64,000 nt of DNA from Paenarthrobacter histidinolovorans (GTDB lineage Bacteria; Actinomycetota; Actinomycetes; Actinomycetales; Micrococcaceae), in NCBI RefSeq assembly GCF_014647595.1, contig NZ_BMPM01000001.1:248001-312000 (forward strand), in the 5' to 3' direction. The position numbers were made by a program, and so were the translations under genes. Positions 47,442 through 56,071 of the stretch are shown one piece after another (the first letter of the stretch is position 1; each line of letters opens with the position of its first letter). The notes under the pieces are model-generated. The model was not told the origin of the DNA. It did no database searches and saw nothing but the letters and a program-made list of their open reading frames with translations.

Positions 47442-48746
47442 GTGTCACAGCCAGACCACGGCCATCGCCCGCCGGCGGGTGGCCAGCCGGCGTGGGAAAA
47501 CCAGCCACCGTACGGCATGCCGCCCGGTGGCCAAATGCCCGGCGGCCAAATGCCCGGTGGCCAAATGCCGGGAGGTCAAATTCCCGGTGGCCAACCTGCG
47601 TGGGGAAACCAGCCCCAGTGGGGCGGGCCATCAGTGTGGCCGGCTCCCCCGGGCCAAGGGCAAAACTGGCAGGGCGCCCCTGGCCCCGCATGGCCCCCCG
47701 GGCCTCCCTATGGCCAGCCCCAGTACATAGCTCCACCCAAACCCGGAGTCATCCCGCTGCGCCCGTTGCAGTTCGGCGAAATCCTTGATGGGTCCTTCCA
47801 GACGATCCGGCGCAACGCTGCCTCGATGTTCGGCTCGGCGTTGATTGTCCAGGCGCTGGGAGCGGTAGTCATCGGGGTCATCTCAGTGCTGATGGTCCAA
47901 ATGACGGTCTCCTTGGAATCAGTGGACTCCAGGGCTGATTTCGCTGAAGCCATGGGCCCGATTTTCGCTTTGATGGCGGGAGCCCTGGGGGTTTCACTGC
48001 TGCTCGGTTTCCTGGGCTCTGTCCTTCAGGGTGTTTTGGCAGTCCCGGTGGCCCGTTCCGTCCTCAACCGGCGGACAGGTTTCAAACAGATGTGGAAGCT
48101 TGCCGGGAAACGGATTCTTCGCCTGTTGGGCGTCGCCGGACTGTTGACCATCGGCGGGATACTTGCTTTGGCTGCCGTGGTGGGCATCGCAGTGTTGTTG
48201 TTGACAGCCATGGGACCCGGTGCGCTGTTGATCGTCCTTCCCCTGGGTCTTGGCTCCGTGGTTGTCTTTCTCTGGATCGGCTTGAAGCTGATGCTTGCGC
48301 CGGCTGTCATAGTGGTGGAGCAAACGGGCGTTTACGACGGCCTCCTCAGATCGTGGCAGCTGACCAAGAACAATTGGTGGCGGATATTCGGGATCACCTT
48401 GGTGGTAACCCTGATGCTGGGAATCATCGCCCAGGTCGTGCAGATCCCGGCATCCCTGGCCGCCGGATTAATCAGCGGGACTGTGGCACCCCATCCGGAT
48501 GCCGAAACCACCACTTCCATGCTGGTTATTACCACCGTTATTTCCACGGCCATCCAAGCCCTCGTGGGATCGGTTACGTTCGCTTTCCAGTCCTCAGTCT
48601 CGGCTTTGCTCTACATGGACCTCCGCATGCGGCGTGACGGCCTTGATGTTGAGTTGATGAGGATGCTGGAAACCGGCGCGGACCCGGACGGGGTACCGGG
48701 CGGCCCCTCGGCTGCGCCGGGTCCCGTTGGCTGGCCCCAGGTATGA
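47442..48746 (+). CDS. Polytopic membrane protein with Pro/Gly/Gln repeat N-terminus
   Basis: The product (434 residues) starts with GTG, with GGAGG four bases upstream. Residues 1-105 are disordered and rich in Pro, Gly, Gln and Trp, including five PGGQM-type repeats. From residue 110 (IPLRPLQFGEILDGSFQTIRRN) it matches the membrane domain family also found with glycerophosphoryl diester phosphodiesterases, with about six helices. No enzymatic domain is present. It is the first gene of an operon with DUF4129, DUF4350, MoxR and DUF58 genes, each coupled by ATGA. I infer a scaffold or transporter-like role in the envelope. Its upstream region is shared with mtrA. Confidence 0.75.
   Translation: MSQPDHGHRPPAGGQPAWENQPPYGMPPGGQMPGGQMPGGQMPGGQIPGGQPAWGNQPQWGGPSVWPAPPGQGQNWQGAPGPAWPPGPPYGQPQYIAPPKPGVIPLRPLQFGEILDGSFQTIRRNAASMFGSALIVQALGAVVIGVISVLMVQMTVSLESVDSRADFAEAMGPIFALMAGALGVSLLLGFLGSVLQGVLAVPVARSVLNRRTGFKQMWKLAGKRILRLLGVAGLLTIGGILALAAVVGIAVLLLTAMGPGALLIVLPLGLGSVVVFLWIGLKLMLAPAVIVVEQTGVYDGLLRSWQLTKNNWWRIFGITLVVTLMLGIIAQVVQIPASLAAGLISGTVAPHPDAETTTSMLVITTVISTAIQALVGSVTFAFQSSVSALLYMDLRMRRDGLDVELMRMLETGADPDGVPGGPSAAPGPVGWPQV
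47523..47597 (+). repeat. Five tandem 15-base repeats encoding PGGQM/I/P
   Basis: Units CCCGGTGGCCAAATG, CCCGGCGGCCAAATG, CCCGGTGGCCAAATG, CCGGGAGGTCAAATT and CCCGGTGGCCAACCT follow without gaps. They keep the reading frame and encode the disordered N-terminus. Such repeats can vary in copy number between strains. Confidence 0.9.
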
Positions 48747-49435
48747 CGGCAACCCCCGTGGGTGTGATTGGTCCTTTGTTGTCCATGGAGCCGCCCGTTA
48801 CTCCGGACCGCGAAGAAGCCCGGCGCTGGGCCCTTGAAGAACTTGCCAAACCCCAATATCCCGATGCCCGCCCCGGATGGGTGGACCAGTTATGGCGTGA
48901 CTTCCTTGATTGGCTTTCAACGTTGGGGGGAGACGGAACAGGCCCGGACACCAACTTCGCCCTGCCCGCGATTGTTGCCATCGCCGTGGCGCTCATCATC
49001 GTCGCAGTTATTGTGGTCCGGCCCCGGCTGAATGCGCGCCGGAGATCCCGGACTGAGGACATCTACGGAGCAGACAGCACCATGGATGCCGACGGCTACC
49101 GGAAACGGGCGTCAACGGCTGCCGACGACGGCGACTGGGCGGCCGCCGTCGTCGACCAGTTCCGGGCGTTGGTCCGATCGGCCGAAGAACGGGACATCAT
49201 CGATGTCCGGGCAGGCAGGACTGCCGATGAAGCGTCGGCTCAATTGGGGCAGGTTTTCAGCACGGCCCAGCAACGCCTGGGTGCAGCGGCCCTCCTTTTC
49301 GACGCCATCCGGTACGGCGAGCAGGGCGCAACCCGCGCAGACTATGAGTCCACCCGCGCGCTGGATGCCGAGTTGCTGACGATGAAACCCGACTTCGACG
49401 GCGTAGTCCACACAGGATTCGCGGTGCCCCGATGA
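48743..49435 (+). CDS. DUF4129-domain membrane protein
   Basis: The 230-residue protein has an N-terminal segment of about 70 residues with WALEELAKPQYPDARPGWVDQLWRDFLDWL, one central helix (LPAIVAIAVALIIVAVIVV) and a C-terminal DUF4129 domain (YRKRASTAADDGDWAAAVVDQFRALVRSAEERDII ... RTADEASAQL ... LFDAIRYGEQGA). DUF4129 is a helical domain seen in transglutaminase and MoxR operons. It overlaps the neighbours on both sides by ATGA, so all are translated as one unit. The biochemical role is unknown. Confidence 0.82.
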   Translation: MTATPVGVIGPLLSMEPPVTPDREEARRWALEELAKPQYPDARPGWVDQLWRDFLDWLSTLGGDGTGPDTNFALPAIVAIAVALIIVAVIVVRPRLNARRRSRTEDIYGADSTMDADGYRKRASTAADDGDWAAAVVDQFRALVRSAEERDIIDVRAGRTADEASAQLGQVFSTAQQRLGAAALLFDAIRYGEQGATRADYESTRALDAELLTMKPDFDGVVHTGFAVPR

Positions 49436-50631
49436 CACTGACCGCCAACCAGCCCGCGCAGGATCACGAGCCCGCACCCCCTGTCCCCTCCCCCGGGCAG
49501 GCTTTCCCCCGATGGTTCCGCAAACACCTGACGTGGATTGCGCTGGGCGCGCTTCTGGTGGGATTGGTGACGTATCTTGCCGTCTCCAACATGTCCGGCG
49601 CGACCGACCCCCGGGCGCTCTCCGCGCGGAACCCTGCCCCCGACGGGGCAATGGCCGCAGCGGAGATCCTGGGACGGCACGGAGTGGCCCTGACCACCAC
49701 GGATTCCTACGACGACACTGTGTCGGCGTTGTCGGACAAGGACCAGGCCACACTCTTCCTCTATGACCCCCGCGGATACCTGGACCAATCCCGGCTCAAG
49801 GACCTCACGGCGGCCGCAGACCGCGTGGTGGTGGTCACGCCAAGGCTGCGAACACTCAACGGGCTTGGTCCCGGGTTCCGTCCCGGCGGCGTGATTCCCG
49901 AGGGCCAAACGGTCATCGAACCCGCCTGCGCCGTGGAGGACGCCACGGTCTCGGGCCCGGTGTCGGCGCAGGGCTCCGTCTATTCGGGACCCGAAGCGTG
50001 TTACTCCAGCCGAGGTGACGGGCCCGGTTTGTACGCGGCATCCGCAGACGGCACGTTGGTGGTCCTGGGCAGCACCGATTTGGTGGACAACGAGCACCTT
50101 GCCTTGCAGGGCAACGCCGCCCTGGCTCTTCGCACTTTGGGGAACAACCCCGACCTCATTTGGTATTTGCCCGGCGTCAAGGACATTTCCGCGAGCGATA
50201 CGGCTCCCACACTCAGCGAACTTGCGCCCAAATGGTTGGCCTTCGCGGGGCCTTGGCTGGGTATCGTGGCGCTGCTGGCAATCGGCTGGCGTGGACGGCG
50301 CCTGGGCCCCCTCGTTTTCGAACCCCTTCCCGTCGTGGTCAAAGCAGCCGAATCGGCTGAAGGAAGGGCCCGGCTCTACCAGGATGCACGGGCTGTGGAG
50401 CGTGCGGCCGGGAACCTGCGGGCAGGGACCCTGACCCGCCTCGCCCGCCATTTCAACCTCGGAGCCGACGCAACCACGGACGCCGTAGTAGACGCATGCG
50501 CGCGACGACTGGAGCGGCCGGCCCCGGAACTACGGTGGGTCCTGGTCGACTTCATGCCCGGGACCGAAGGACAACTGGTGCAGTGGGCACAAAAGCTTGA
50601 ACGAATAGAACAGGAGGCGAGAACCCGATGA
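49432..50631 (+). CDS. DUF4350-domain membrane protein
   Basis: The 399-residue protein has a first helix at about 30-50 (WIALGALLVGLVTYLAV) and then an extracellular DUF4350 domain related to glutamine-amidotransferase-like folds (DGAMAAAEILGRHGVALTTTDSY, LFLYDPRGYL, VVVVTPRL). A second helix lies near 265-285 (WLAFAGPWLGIVALLAIGW), followed by a cytoplasmic tail with LARHFNLGADATTDAVVDAC. No catalytic cysteine is positioned as in true amidotransferases. It is coupled on both sides by ATGA to the DUF4129 and MoxR genes. The combination is typical of MoxR operons in Micrococcales. Confidence 0.82.
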   Translation: MTLTANQPAQDHEPAPPVPSPGQAFPRWFRKHLTWIALGALLVGLVTYLAVSNMSGATDPRALSARNPAPDGAMAAAEILGRHGVALTTTDSYDDTVSALSDKDQATLFLYDPRGYLDQSRLKDLTAAADRVVVVTPRLRTLNGLGPGFRPGGVIPEGQTVIEPACAVEDATVSGPVSAQGSVYSGPEACYSSRGDGPGLYAASADGTLVVLGSTDLVDNEHLALQGNAALALRTLGNNPDLIWYLPGVKDISASDTAPTLSELAPKWLAFAGPWLGIVALLAIGWRGRRLGPLVFEPLPVVVKAAESAEGRARLYQDARAVERAAGNLRAGTLTRLARHFNLGADATTDAVVDACARRLERPAPELRWVLVDFMPGTEGQLVQWAQKLERIEQEARTR

Positions 50632-51773
50632 GCAGCCAGCCGAACAGCTACACGGACTCAAACAACCAGTACACGGGCGGGGCGATGCCACAACACGCCC
50701 CTGCGACACAAGACGACCCCATGAAGCAGGCCAACCAGGCACCGGACAACCAAGCACCGCACAACCAGGCACCGCACAACCACGTACCGGCCAGCGACGA
50801 AAGCCGCCCGCGTCCGGTTGCCGAGGACCCGGCACGCCAGTCGCTGCTGAACGTGCGTGCCGAAGTGGGCAAGGCCGTCGTCGGGCAGGATCCCACGGTC
50901 ACCGGAATGCTGATCGCGTTGCTCTGTGGCGGGCATGTCCTTTTGGAGGGCGTACCCGGTGTGGCCAAAACGCTCCTGGTACGGGCGCTGTCCACCGCAT
51001 TGAGCCTGGATACCAAGCGCGTTCAGTTCACCCCTGACCTCATGCCAGGCGATGTGACGGGCTCGCTTGTCTACGACTCCCACTCCTCGGAATTCACGTT
51101 CCGCGAAGGCCCCGTCTTCACCAACATCATGTTGGCGGACGAAATCAACCGGACGCCGCCCAAAACCCAGGCGTCCTTGCTCGAAGCGATGGAAGAGCGG
51201 CAGGTGTCGGTTGACGGTGTTTCGCGCCCACTCCCCGTACCTTTCATCGTGGCCGCAACCCAGAACCCGGTGGAGTACGAAGGAACCTACCCCCTTCCGG
51301 AGGCACAGCTTGACCGCTTCCTCCTCAAATTGACCATGCCGCTTCCCGGACGGTCAGAGGAAATCGAGGTGATTCGACGCCATGCCAATGGCTTTGACCC
51401 GCGGGACCTTGCAGCGGCCGGGGTGCGGCCGGTGGCGGGAGCCTCGGACCTTTCATCGGCGCAGGCTGCAGTGGCACAGGTTGCCGTTGCTCCTGAACTT
51501 TTGTCGTACATCGTTGACATTGTCCGGGCCACCAGGTCCGCTCCGTCCTTCCAGCTGGGCGTCTCCCCCCGTGGTGCCACCGCCCTGCTCAATACAGCCA
51601 AGGCGTGGGCCTGGCTGTCCGGCCGGACCTTTGTAACCCCTGACGACGTCAAGGCCCTGTCACTTCCGTGCCTCCGGCACCGGGTGGGGCTCCGGCCTGA
51701 AGCCCAGATGGACGGGATCCAGGTTGATGACGTCCTGGGGAGCATCCTCGCCTCGGTTCCGGTGCCGCGGTGA
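50628..51773 (+). CDS. MoxR-type AAA+ ATPase
   Basis: The 381-residue ATPase has Walker A EGVPGVAKTLLV near residue 105, Walker B MLADEINRTPPKTQASLLEAMEERQV near 168, the sensor 1 segment VAATQNPVEYEGTYPLPEAQLDRF, and the C-terminal lid domain. MoxR ATPases act as chaperones that assemble or activate protein complexes, often with DUF58/VWA-like partners such as the next gene. The first 60 residues are unusual: a disordered Asn/Gln/Pro/His-rich tail with four NQAPx repeats. The start overlaps the previous stop (ATGA), preceded by AGGAGG. Confidence 0.92.
   Translation: MSSQPNSYTDSNNQYTGGAMPQHAPATQDDPMKQANQAPDNQAPHNQAPHNHVPASDESRPRPVAEDPARQSLLNVRAEVGKAVVGQDPTVTGMLIALLCGGHVLLEGVPGVAKTLLVRALSTALSLDTKRVQFTPDLMPGDVTGSLVYDSHSSEFTFREGPVFTNIMLADEINRTPPKTQASLLEAMEERQVSVDGVSRPLPVPFIVAATQNPVEYEGTYPLPEAQLDRFLLKLTMPLPGRSEEIEVIRRHANGFDPRDLAAAGVRPVAGASDLSSAQAAVAQVAVAPELLSYIVDIVRATRSAPSFQLGVSPRGATALLNTAKAWAWLSGRTFVTPDDVKALSLPCLRHRVGLRPEAQMDGIQVDDVLGSILASVPVPR
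50733..50792 (+). repeat. Four tandem 15-base repeats in the moxR 5' region
   Basis: AACCAGGCACCGGAC, AACCAAGCACCGCAC, AACCAGGCACCGCAC and AACCACGTACCGGCC follow each other in frame and encode NQAPD, NQAPH, NQAPH and NHVPA. They are absent from the usual MoxR core. Confidence 0.88.
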
Positions 51774-51802
51774 TACGGATCTGCCTGGCCGTGGGGGCCT
51801 GA

Positions 51803-53095
51803 ATGGCCATCACCGGTCGCTTCGTCGTGTTGGCCCTGGCGGGTTTGGTGCCGTTGGTGCTGTTTCCGTCATGGCTGACGGCCCTGTTGGTATGCGTTTT
51901 CCTGGTGCTGGCGCTGGTTCTCGACCTGCTGTTGGCGGTCTCTCCGGCAAAGCTCGTCCTTGAGCGACGGCAACCCGGGAATGTCACGTTGGCAGGCAAC
52001 GCGGAGTCGGTGGTGTCGGTGACCAACACCACCGGACGGAAACTGAACGCCGTCCTCCGGGATGCCTGGCAACCGTCCGCCGGGGCCATTGATCCTGTTC
52101 AGCACTTGGCAGTGCCGGCCGGCGAACGTCGTCGGATGACGGTTACGTTGGTACCCCGGAGACGCGGCGACCTGGAAAGCCCGCACGTAACCATCCGCTC
52201 CTTGGGGCCACTGGGCATGGCAGCCAGACAACGCACCCGGCCACTCGTCGGGCAGCTAAGGGTGTTGCCTCCTTTCCACTCGAAACGCCATCTTCCCTCA
52301 AAGCTCCGGAAGCTCCGGGAACTGGACGGCAAGGCCGCGGTGCAGATCCGCGGTGCCGGAACCGAGTTCGACTCGCTGCGGGACTATGTCCGGGGCGATG
52401 ACGTCCGGTCCATCGACTGGCGCGCCACGGCCCGTCGCACGTCCGTGGTGGTCAGGACCTGGCGCCCCGAACGCGACCGTCGTGTCGTCGTCGTGCTTGA
52501 CACGTCCCGCACGGCGGCCGCCAGGATAGAAGACGAGCCGAGGCTCGATACGGGGATCGAGGCGGCGCTGCTGCTCGCGGTGCTGGCCGAACGAGGTGGG
52601 GACCGCGTGGACTTCCTTGCTTATGACCGGAGGCTCCGGGCCAGGGTCGAGTCGGCTTCCAAGGGAAACCTGCTCGGGCAGCTTGTCCAGGCCATGGCGC
52701 CGCTGGAAGCCGAACTGATCGAACTTGACTGGCAGCAGATCCCGGGACAAGTACGGGCCGTTTCTGCGCACCGTTCGCTGGTGGTGCTGTTGACGGCGCT
52801 CGACGGCGGCGCCCCCGAAGAGGGACTGCTCCCCACCGTCGCCCAACTGTCCCGCCAGCACGTGGTAATTGTTGCCTCGGTTCGCGATCCACTGCTGGCG
52901 ACCATGAAGGCCGAACGGACCACAGCCAGCCAGGTGTTCCGGGCGGCCGCGGCCGAACGCGCGCTTCTTGAGCGCGCAGCAGTCACTGCCCAATTGCGTC
53001 AGCTCGGAGCCGAAGTGGTGGACGCAGAACCGCTGGATGTTCCGCCCTTGCTCGCTGACACCTACATCAGGCTCAAAGCAGCCGGTCGTCTCTAG
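51803..53095 (+). CDS. DUF58-domain protein
   Basis: The 430-residue protein has two N-terminal helices ([39 protein letters not shown], described as one hairpin) and then a beta-sandwich segment ([22 protein letters not shown]). The DUF58 region itself is marked by [27 protein letters not shown]-like residues, with a VWA-like domain starting [14 protein letters not shown] near 230. DUF58 proteins are the usual partners of MoxR ATPases. It starts 29 bases after moxR. The operon continues into the DUF4166 gene 24 bases later. I infer a MoxR-dependent envelope complex. Confidence 0.88.
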   Translation: [430 protein letters not shown]

Positions 53096-53119
53096 TTTCC
53101 AGATCCAGGAAGGACAGCC

Positions 53120-53839
53120 ATGAACGCGCCAATTTACCAGCTTGCCCTCGGTGAAGACTTCACCAGGTTGGCTCCTGAAGTGCAGGAGTACTTTTCACTG
53201 GCGGCCGGCTCCGGATCGTATGGAATCGGGGAGGGCGTTTTTGACGTTGTCGGTTGCCGGCAACGATGGCTGCGGCCGCTGCTCGCCCTCACAGGGAGCG
53301 AGGAAGCGTTCTTCCCGGAGTACGGTGAGCGCATTCCTTTCCGCATCGAGAACCATGCACACGTTGATCCGTTCGGCCGTCCGGCGCTGACGGCGCGACG
53401 CGAGATCTACTTCCCCAGCGGCACCCGGCTGTTCCACGACACCACGAGCGCTGTCCTGTCCCCGGGGCGGCAAGCAAACGACCGGGCGCGACTGGTGGAC
53501 CATATTGGCCGCTATCGGCGCCTGGCTACGGATCTGGACGTCGCGGTCACCGATGAAGGCCGCCTTCGCGGTATTTCCCGGGCGAGCCGCTTGTTCCTTG
53601 GGCCCCTCCGTATCCCGCTTCCCGCGGCACTGGATGCCAAAGCCTACGCAGAACAATGGTGGGACCGGACCGAGGGCAAGCACCGCATCCAAGTAAAAGT
53701 CATCCAGCCGCAGATCGGGCTGGTGCTGGTGTACGCGGGTCGTTTCGACTATCGGCTTGCGCCGTACCTGCCCGGTACCGTGCCGGGGACGGCTCTTCCC
53801 CGTTATGCCGAACCGGACCGTTGGGAACAGCGTCTCTAG
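53120..53839 (+). CDS. DUF4166-domain protein
   Basis: The 239-residue protein matches the DUF4166 family: YQLALGEDFTRLAPEVQEYFS at the N-terminus, GVFDVVGCRQRWLRPLLAL, FRIENHAHVDPFGRPALTARREIYF, and a C-terminal VIQPQIGLVLVYAGRFDYRL. AGGAAGGACAGCC precedes the ATG. The function of the family is unknown; it is often fused to or beside NAD-dependent epimerases. Here it ends the MoxR operon. Its TAG stop is shared with the TAG of the converging MetE-like gene in a single CTAG, so no terminator lies between them. Confidence 0.8.
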   Translation: MNAPIYQLALGEDFTRLAPEVQEYFSLAAGSGSYGIGEGVFDVVGCRQRWLRPLLALTGSEEAFFPEYGERIPFRIENHAHVDPFGRPALTARREIYFPSGTRLFHDTTSAVLSPGRQANDRARLVDHIGRYRRLATDLDVAVTDEGRLRGISRASRLFLGPLRIPLPAALDAKAYAEQWWDRTEGKHRIQVKVIQPQIGLVLVYAGRFDYRLAPYLPGTVPGTALPRYAEPDRWEQRL

Positions 53840-54870
53840 CCCTGGGCCAGTTGGTCCAGGCCATCGGCAACCTTCGTCAACTTCGTCAGCACATCCTTTG
53901 CCGCCGAAGGTGTAAAGTCCTCGAGCCCCGCGGAAGGTGTGACCCGGAGACCGGCAAGACCGGACGCCTCCAGGCCGAGCTGGCGCCAAGGCTTCCAGAT
54001 GCTCTCCACAACCTCGGCTGTCCTGGGCAGTTGGGCCCGGGGGTCGCCGGTCCACAACGCACCGGCCCATACCCGCTTCCCGCTTTCCACAGCACCGGCC
54101 AGCTGCTCCCATTGGCGTGTTGTCAGCGCCTTCAACGGCACTGCCACGCCGTCGGCACCAGCAGCCAGGATCCGATCGATGGGTGCCTCGATTTCCGGTA
54201 CCGAAATGACTGTCTCGACGACGCCCGCGGCCTTGAGCGCGTCGATCACCAACCGCCAGGCCCCGGTGACTTCCTCGCCGTCGATGGATCGCAGCGTCCG
54301 GTAACCACTCGCCGTCGGGATGGTTCCGGCCATGACGGAAGCGATATCCGGCTCGTCCACCTGGACCACCAGGCGGGCGCCGGGTACGGCCGCTGAGACT
54401 TTGCGGAGGTGTTCCGCCACGCCGGCGGCCAGAGACTCCGCAATGTCCCTCCTGGCTCCGTAGTCCAGCAGCGCGCGTTCGCCGTTATGCAGGTGAAGGC
54501 TGGCGGCCAGGCTCAACGGCCCCATCAACTGGAGCTTGAATTCAGTCGCTGACACGTCCTCGGCACCGGCCACATCGGCCAGAATATTGATGTCCGTTGC
54601 CAGGGCCGAGCTCGCGCGCCGTTCATCCTTGCCAGGCCTGTCCACCAAACGCCATCCATGCGGCTGGACATCGATGTCCAGGTCAACGAGCAGTGATCCG
54701 GTGCGGCCGACTGCATCGGAACCCACTCCGCGTGCCGGCAGTTCCGGCAGGAAAGGAAGATGCGGATCACCCAGCTCCCCGCGGATGATCCGGATGGCCT
54801 CGGCGGGATCGTTGCCCGGCCACGGCCCCAAGGCAGTCGCGCTTGCGCGCACGTCACTCGCCAAGGACAT
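53836..54870 (-). CDS. MetE C-terminal-like protein without zinc ligands
   Basis: The 344-residue protein has the fold signature of the C-terminal barrel of cobalamin-independent methionine synthase: GPWPGNDP at the N-terminus, KLQLMGPLSLAASL, LVVQVDEPDIASVMAG near 165-180, and VTPSAGLEDF near the end. True MetE binds zinc through a HxC pair and a later cysteine in NPDCGLKTR. This sequence contains no cysteine at all; the last motif reads TPSAGL. It therefore is unlikely to be a canonical methionine synthase. It follows the chorismate mutase gene by three bases on the same strand, so the two are co-transcribed. Confidence 0.75.
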   Translation of the reverse strand: MSLASDVRASATALGPWPGNDPAEAIRIIRGELGDPHLPFLPELPARGVGSDAVGRTGSLLVDLDIDVQPHGWRLVDRPGKDERRASSALATDINILADVAGAEDVSATEFKLQLMGPLSLAASLHLHNGERALLDYGARRDIAESLAAGVAEHLRKVSAAVPGARLVVQVDEPDIASVMAGTIPTASGYRTLRSIDGEEVTGAWRLVIDALKAAGVVETVISVPEIEAPIDRILAAGADGVAVPLKALTTRQWEQLAGAVESGKRVWAGALWTGDPRAQLPRTAEVVESIWKPWRQLGLEASGLAGLRVTPSAGLEDFTPSAAKDVLTKLTKVADGLDQLAQG

Positions 54871-54873
54871 GGA

Positions 54874-55263
54874 TCAGGCCTGCCGGCTGGAAATCTGGTG
54901 ATCCTCGGCGATGGCCTCGTGGTGGCGGATTACTTCGCTGATGATGAAGTTCAGGAATTTTTCGGCGAAGGCAGGATCGAGGTGGGCGTCCTCGGCGAGG
55001 CGGCGAAGCCGGGCTATCTGCGCAGCTTCACGACCCGGGTCCCCGGCCGGCAGCTTGTGGGTTGCCTTCAGGACCCCCACCTTCTGGGTTGCCTTGAACC
55101 GCTCCGCGAGCAGGAACACCAAGGTTGCGTCGATGTTGTCGATGCTGGACCGGATGGACAACAGCTCCTCCATGACGGAGCGGTCAACGTGGCCGGCCAG
55201 GGAGCTCGCAGCCGGGTTGAAGGAATCGTCGTCATGGGAAAGGGCATTGTTCTGCTCGGTCAT
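54874..55263 (-). CDS. Chorismate mutase, AroQ type
   Basis: The product (129 residues from ATG 55263) converts chorismate to prephenate, the entry to phenylalanine and tyrosine. The core IRSSIDNIDATLVFLLAERFKATQKVGVLKA carries the helix 1 arginine and lysine typical of AroQ, followed by DPGREAAQIARLRRLA and FLNFIISEVIRHHE. An acidic 35-residue N-terminal tail is not part of the fold. No convincing ribosome site precedes the ATG; an upstream in-frame start is possible but would add unrelated residues. It is the first gene of a two-gene unit with the MetE-like gene. Confidence 0.87.
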   Translation of the reverse strand: MTEQNNALSHDDDSFNPAASSLAGHVDRSVMEELLSIRSSIDNIDATLVFLLAERFKATQKVGVLKATHKLPAGDPGREAAQIARLRRLAEDAHLDPAFAEKFLNFIISEVIRHHEAIAEDHQISSRQA

Positions 55264-55355
55264 GCATCCAAGTCTATGGTGTGGGACGCAGTGTTTTCCG
55301 CGCATGAAGCGGAGCACAATGGCACCATCACTGCAGTTTCGACAAAGGAGCTCTC

Positions 55356-56012
55356 ATGGAAATCGCGGTTCTGGGCACGGGGATGGTGGGCCATGCATTG
55401 GCTGGCAAGCTGGTGGCACTCGGCCATGAAGTCACTATGGGCTCCCGGGAATCAGGCAACCCCAAAGGCGTTCAGTGGGCAGAGCAGGCTGGGCCCCTTG
55501 GGCATGCGGGTTCCTTCGCGGAAGCGTGCTCACGGGCCACCCTGGTCATCAATGCCACGCCGGGAACGGTCAGCCTGGCCGTCCTTGCCGAAGCCGGTGC
55601 GGACAACCTCAACGGGAAAGTCCTTTTGGATGTCTCCAATCCGCTGGACGGCTCCAAGGGCTTTCCCCCCTCGCTGACGGTTTGCAACACGGACAGCATC
55701 GCCGAGACCATCCAACGGAGCTACCCAAAGGCCCGTGTTGTGAAGTCTCTCAATACGGTCAGCGCGCCGGTGATGGTGGACCCTGGGCGCCTTCCCGCTC
55801 CCCATGACATTTTCATGGCCGGCAACGACGCCGACGCCAAGTCCACGGTTTCGGCTTTGCTGCAGGAATTTGCGTGGGAACCCGGGCACATCCGGGACCT
55901 GGGCGGACTGGACGCAGCACGGGGAATGGAAATGTGGTTGCCCCTGTGGCTGCGGATTTTCATGCAGCAGCCCCAAGGGAAAATGTTCAACATTTCGATC
56001 GTCTCCGAGTAG
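55356..56012 (+). CDS. NADPH:F420 oxidoreductase-like Rossmann protein
   Basis: The 218-residue protein begins with the dinucleotide motif EIAVLGTGMVGHALAGKL and GHEVTMGSRE, where Ser/Arg favour NADP. Later motifs are LVINATPGTVS, VLLDVSNPLDGS, and VVKSLNTVSAPVM, as in NADPH-dependent F420 reductases (Fno) and related proteins. AAGGAG is seven bases before ATG. Whether coenzyme F420 is the true substrate cannot be decided here, since many actinobacterial members of this family have unknown partners. It is a single-gene unit, closed by a terminator. Confidence 0.8.
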   Translation: MEIAVLGTGMVGHALAGKLVALGHEVTMGSRESGNPKGVQWAEQAGPLGHAGSFAEACSRATLVINATPGTVSLAVLAEAGADNLNGKVLLDVSNPLDGSKGFPPSLTVCNTDSIAETIQRSYPKARVVKSLNTVSAPVMVDPGRLPAPHDIFMAGNDADAKSTVSALLQEFAWEPGHIRDLGGLDAARGMEMWLPLWLRIFMQQPQGKMFNISIVSE

Positions 56013-56028
56013 TTACCCAGCAACAGAC

Positions 56029-56071
56029 CGCAAAAGGCGCGCCCTGCACGGCAGGACGCGCCTTTTGCGGC
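56029..56071. terminator. Bidirectional terminator after the F420-reductase-like gene
   Basis: CCGCAAAAGGCGCG (56029-56042) pairs perfectly with 56058-56071, and an inner CCTGC/GCAGG pairing completes the stem. It lies between two converging units and starts 17 bases after the plus-strand stop and 16 before the ABC ATPase stop. Confidence 0.85.

Noticed and set aside
53836..54870. Canonical cobalamin-independent methionine synthase.
   Set aside because: It lacks the N-terminal half of MetE and all cysteine and histidine zinc ligands.
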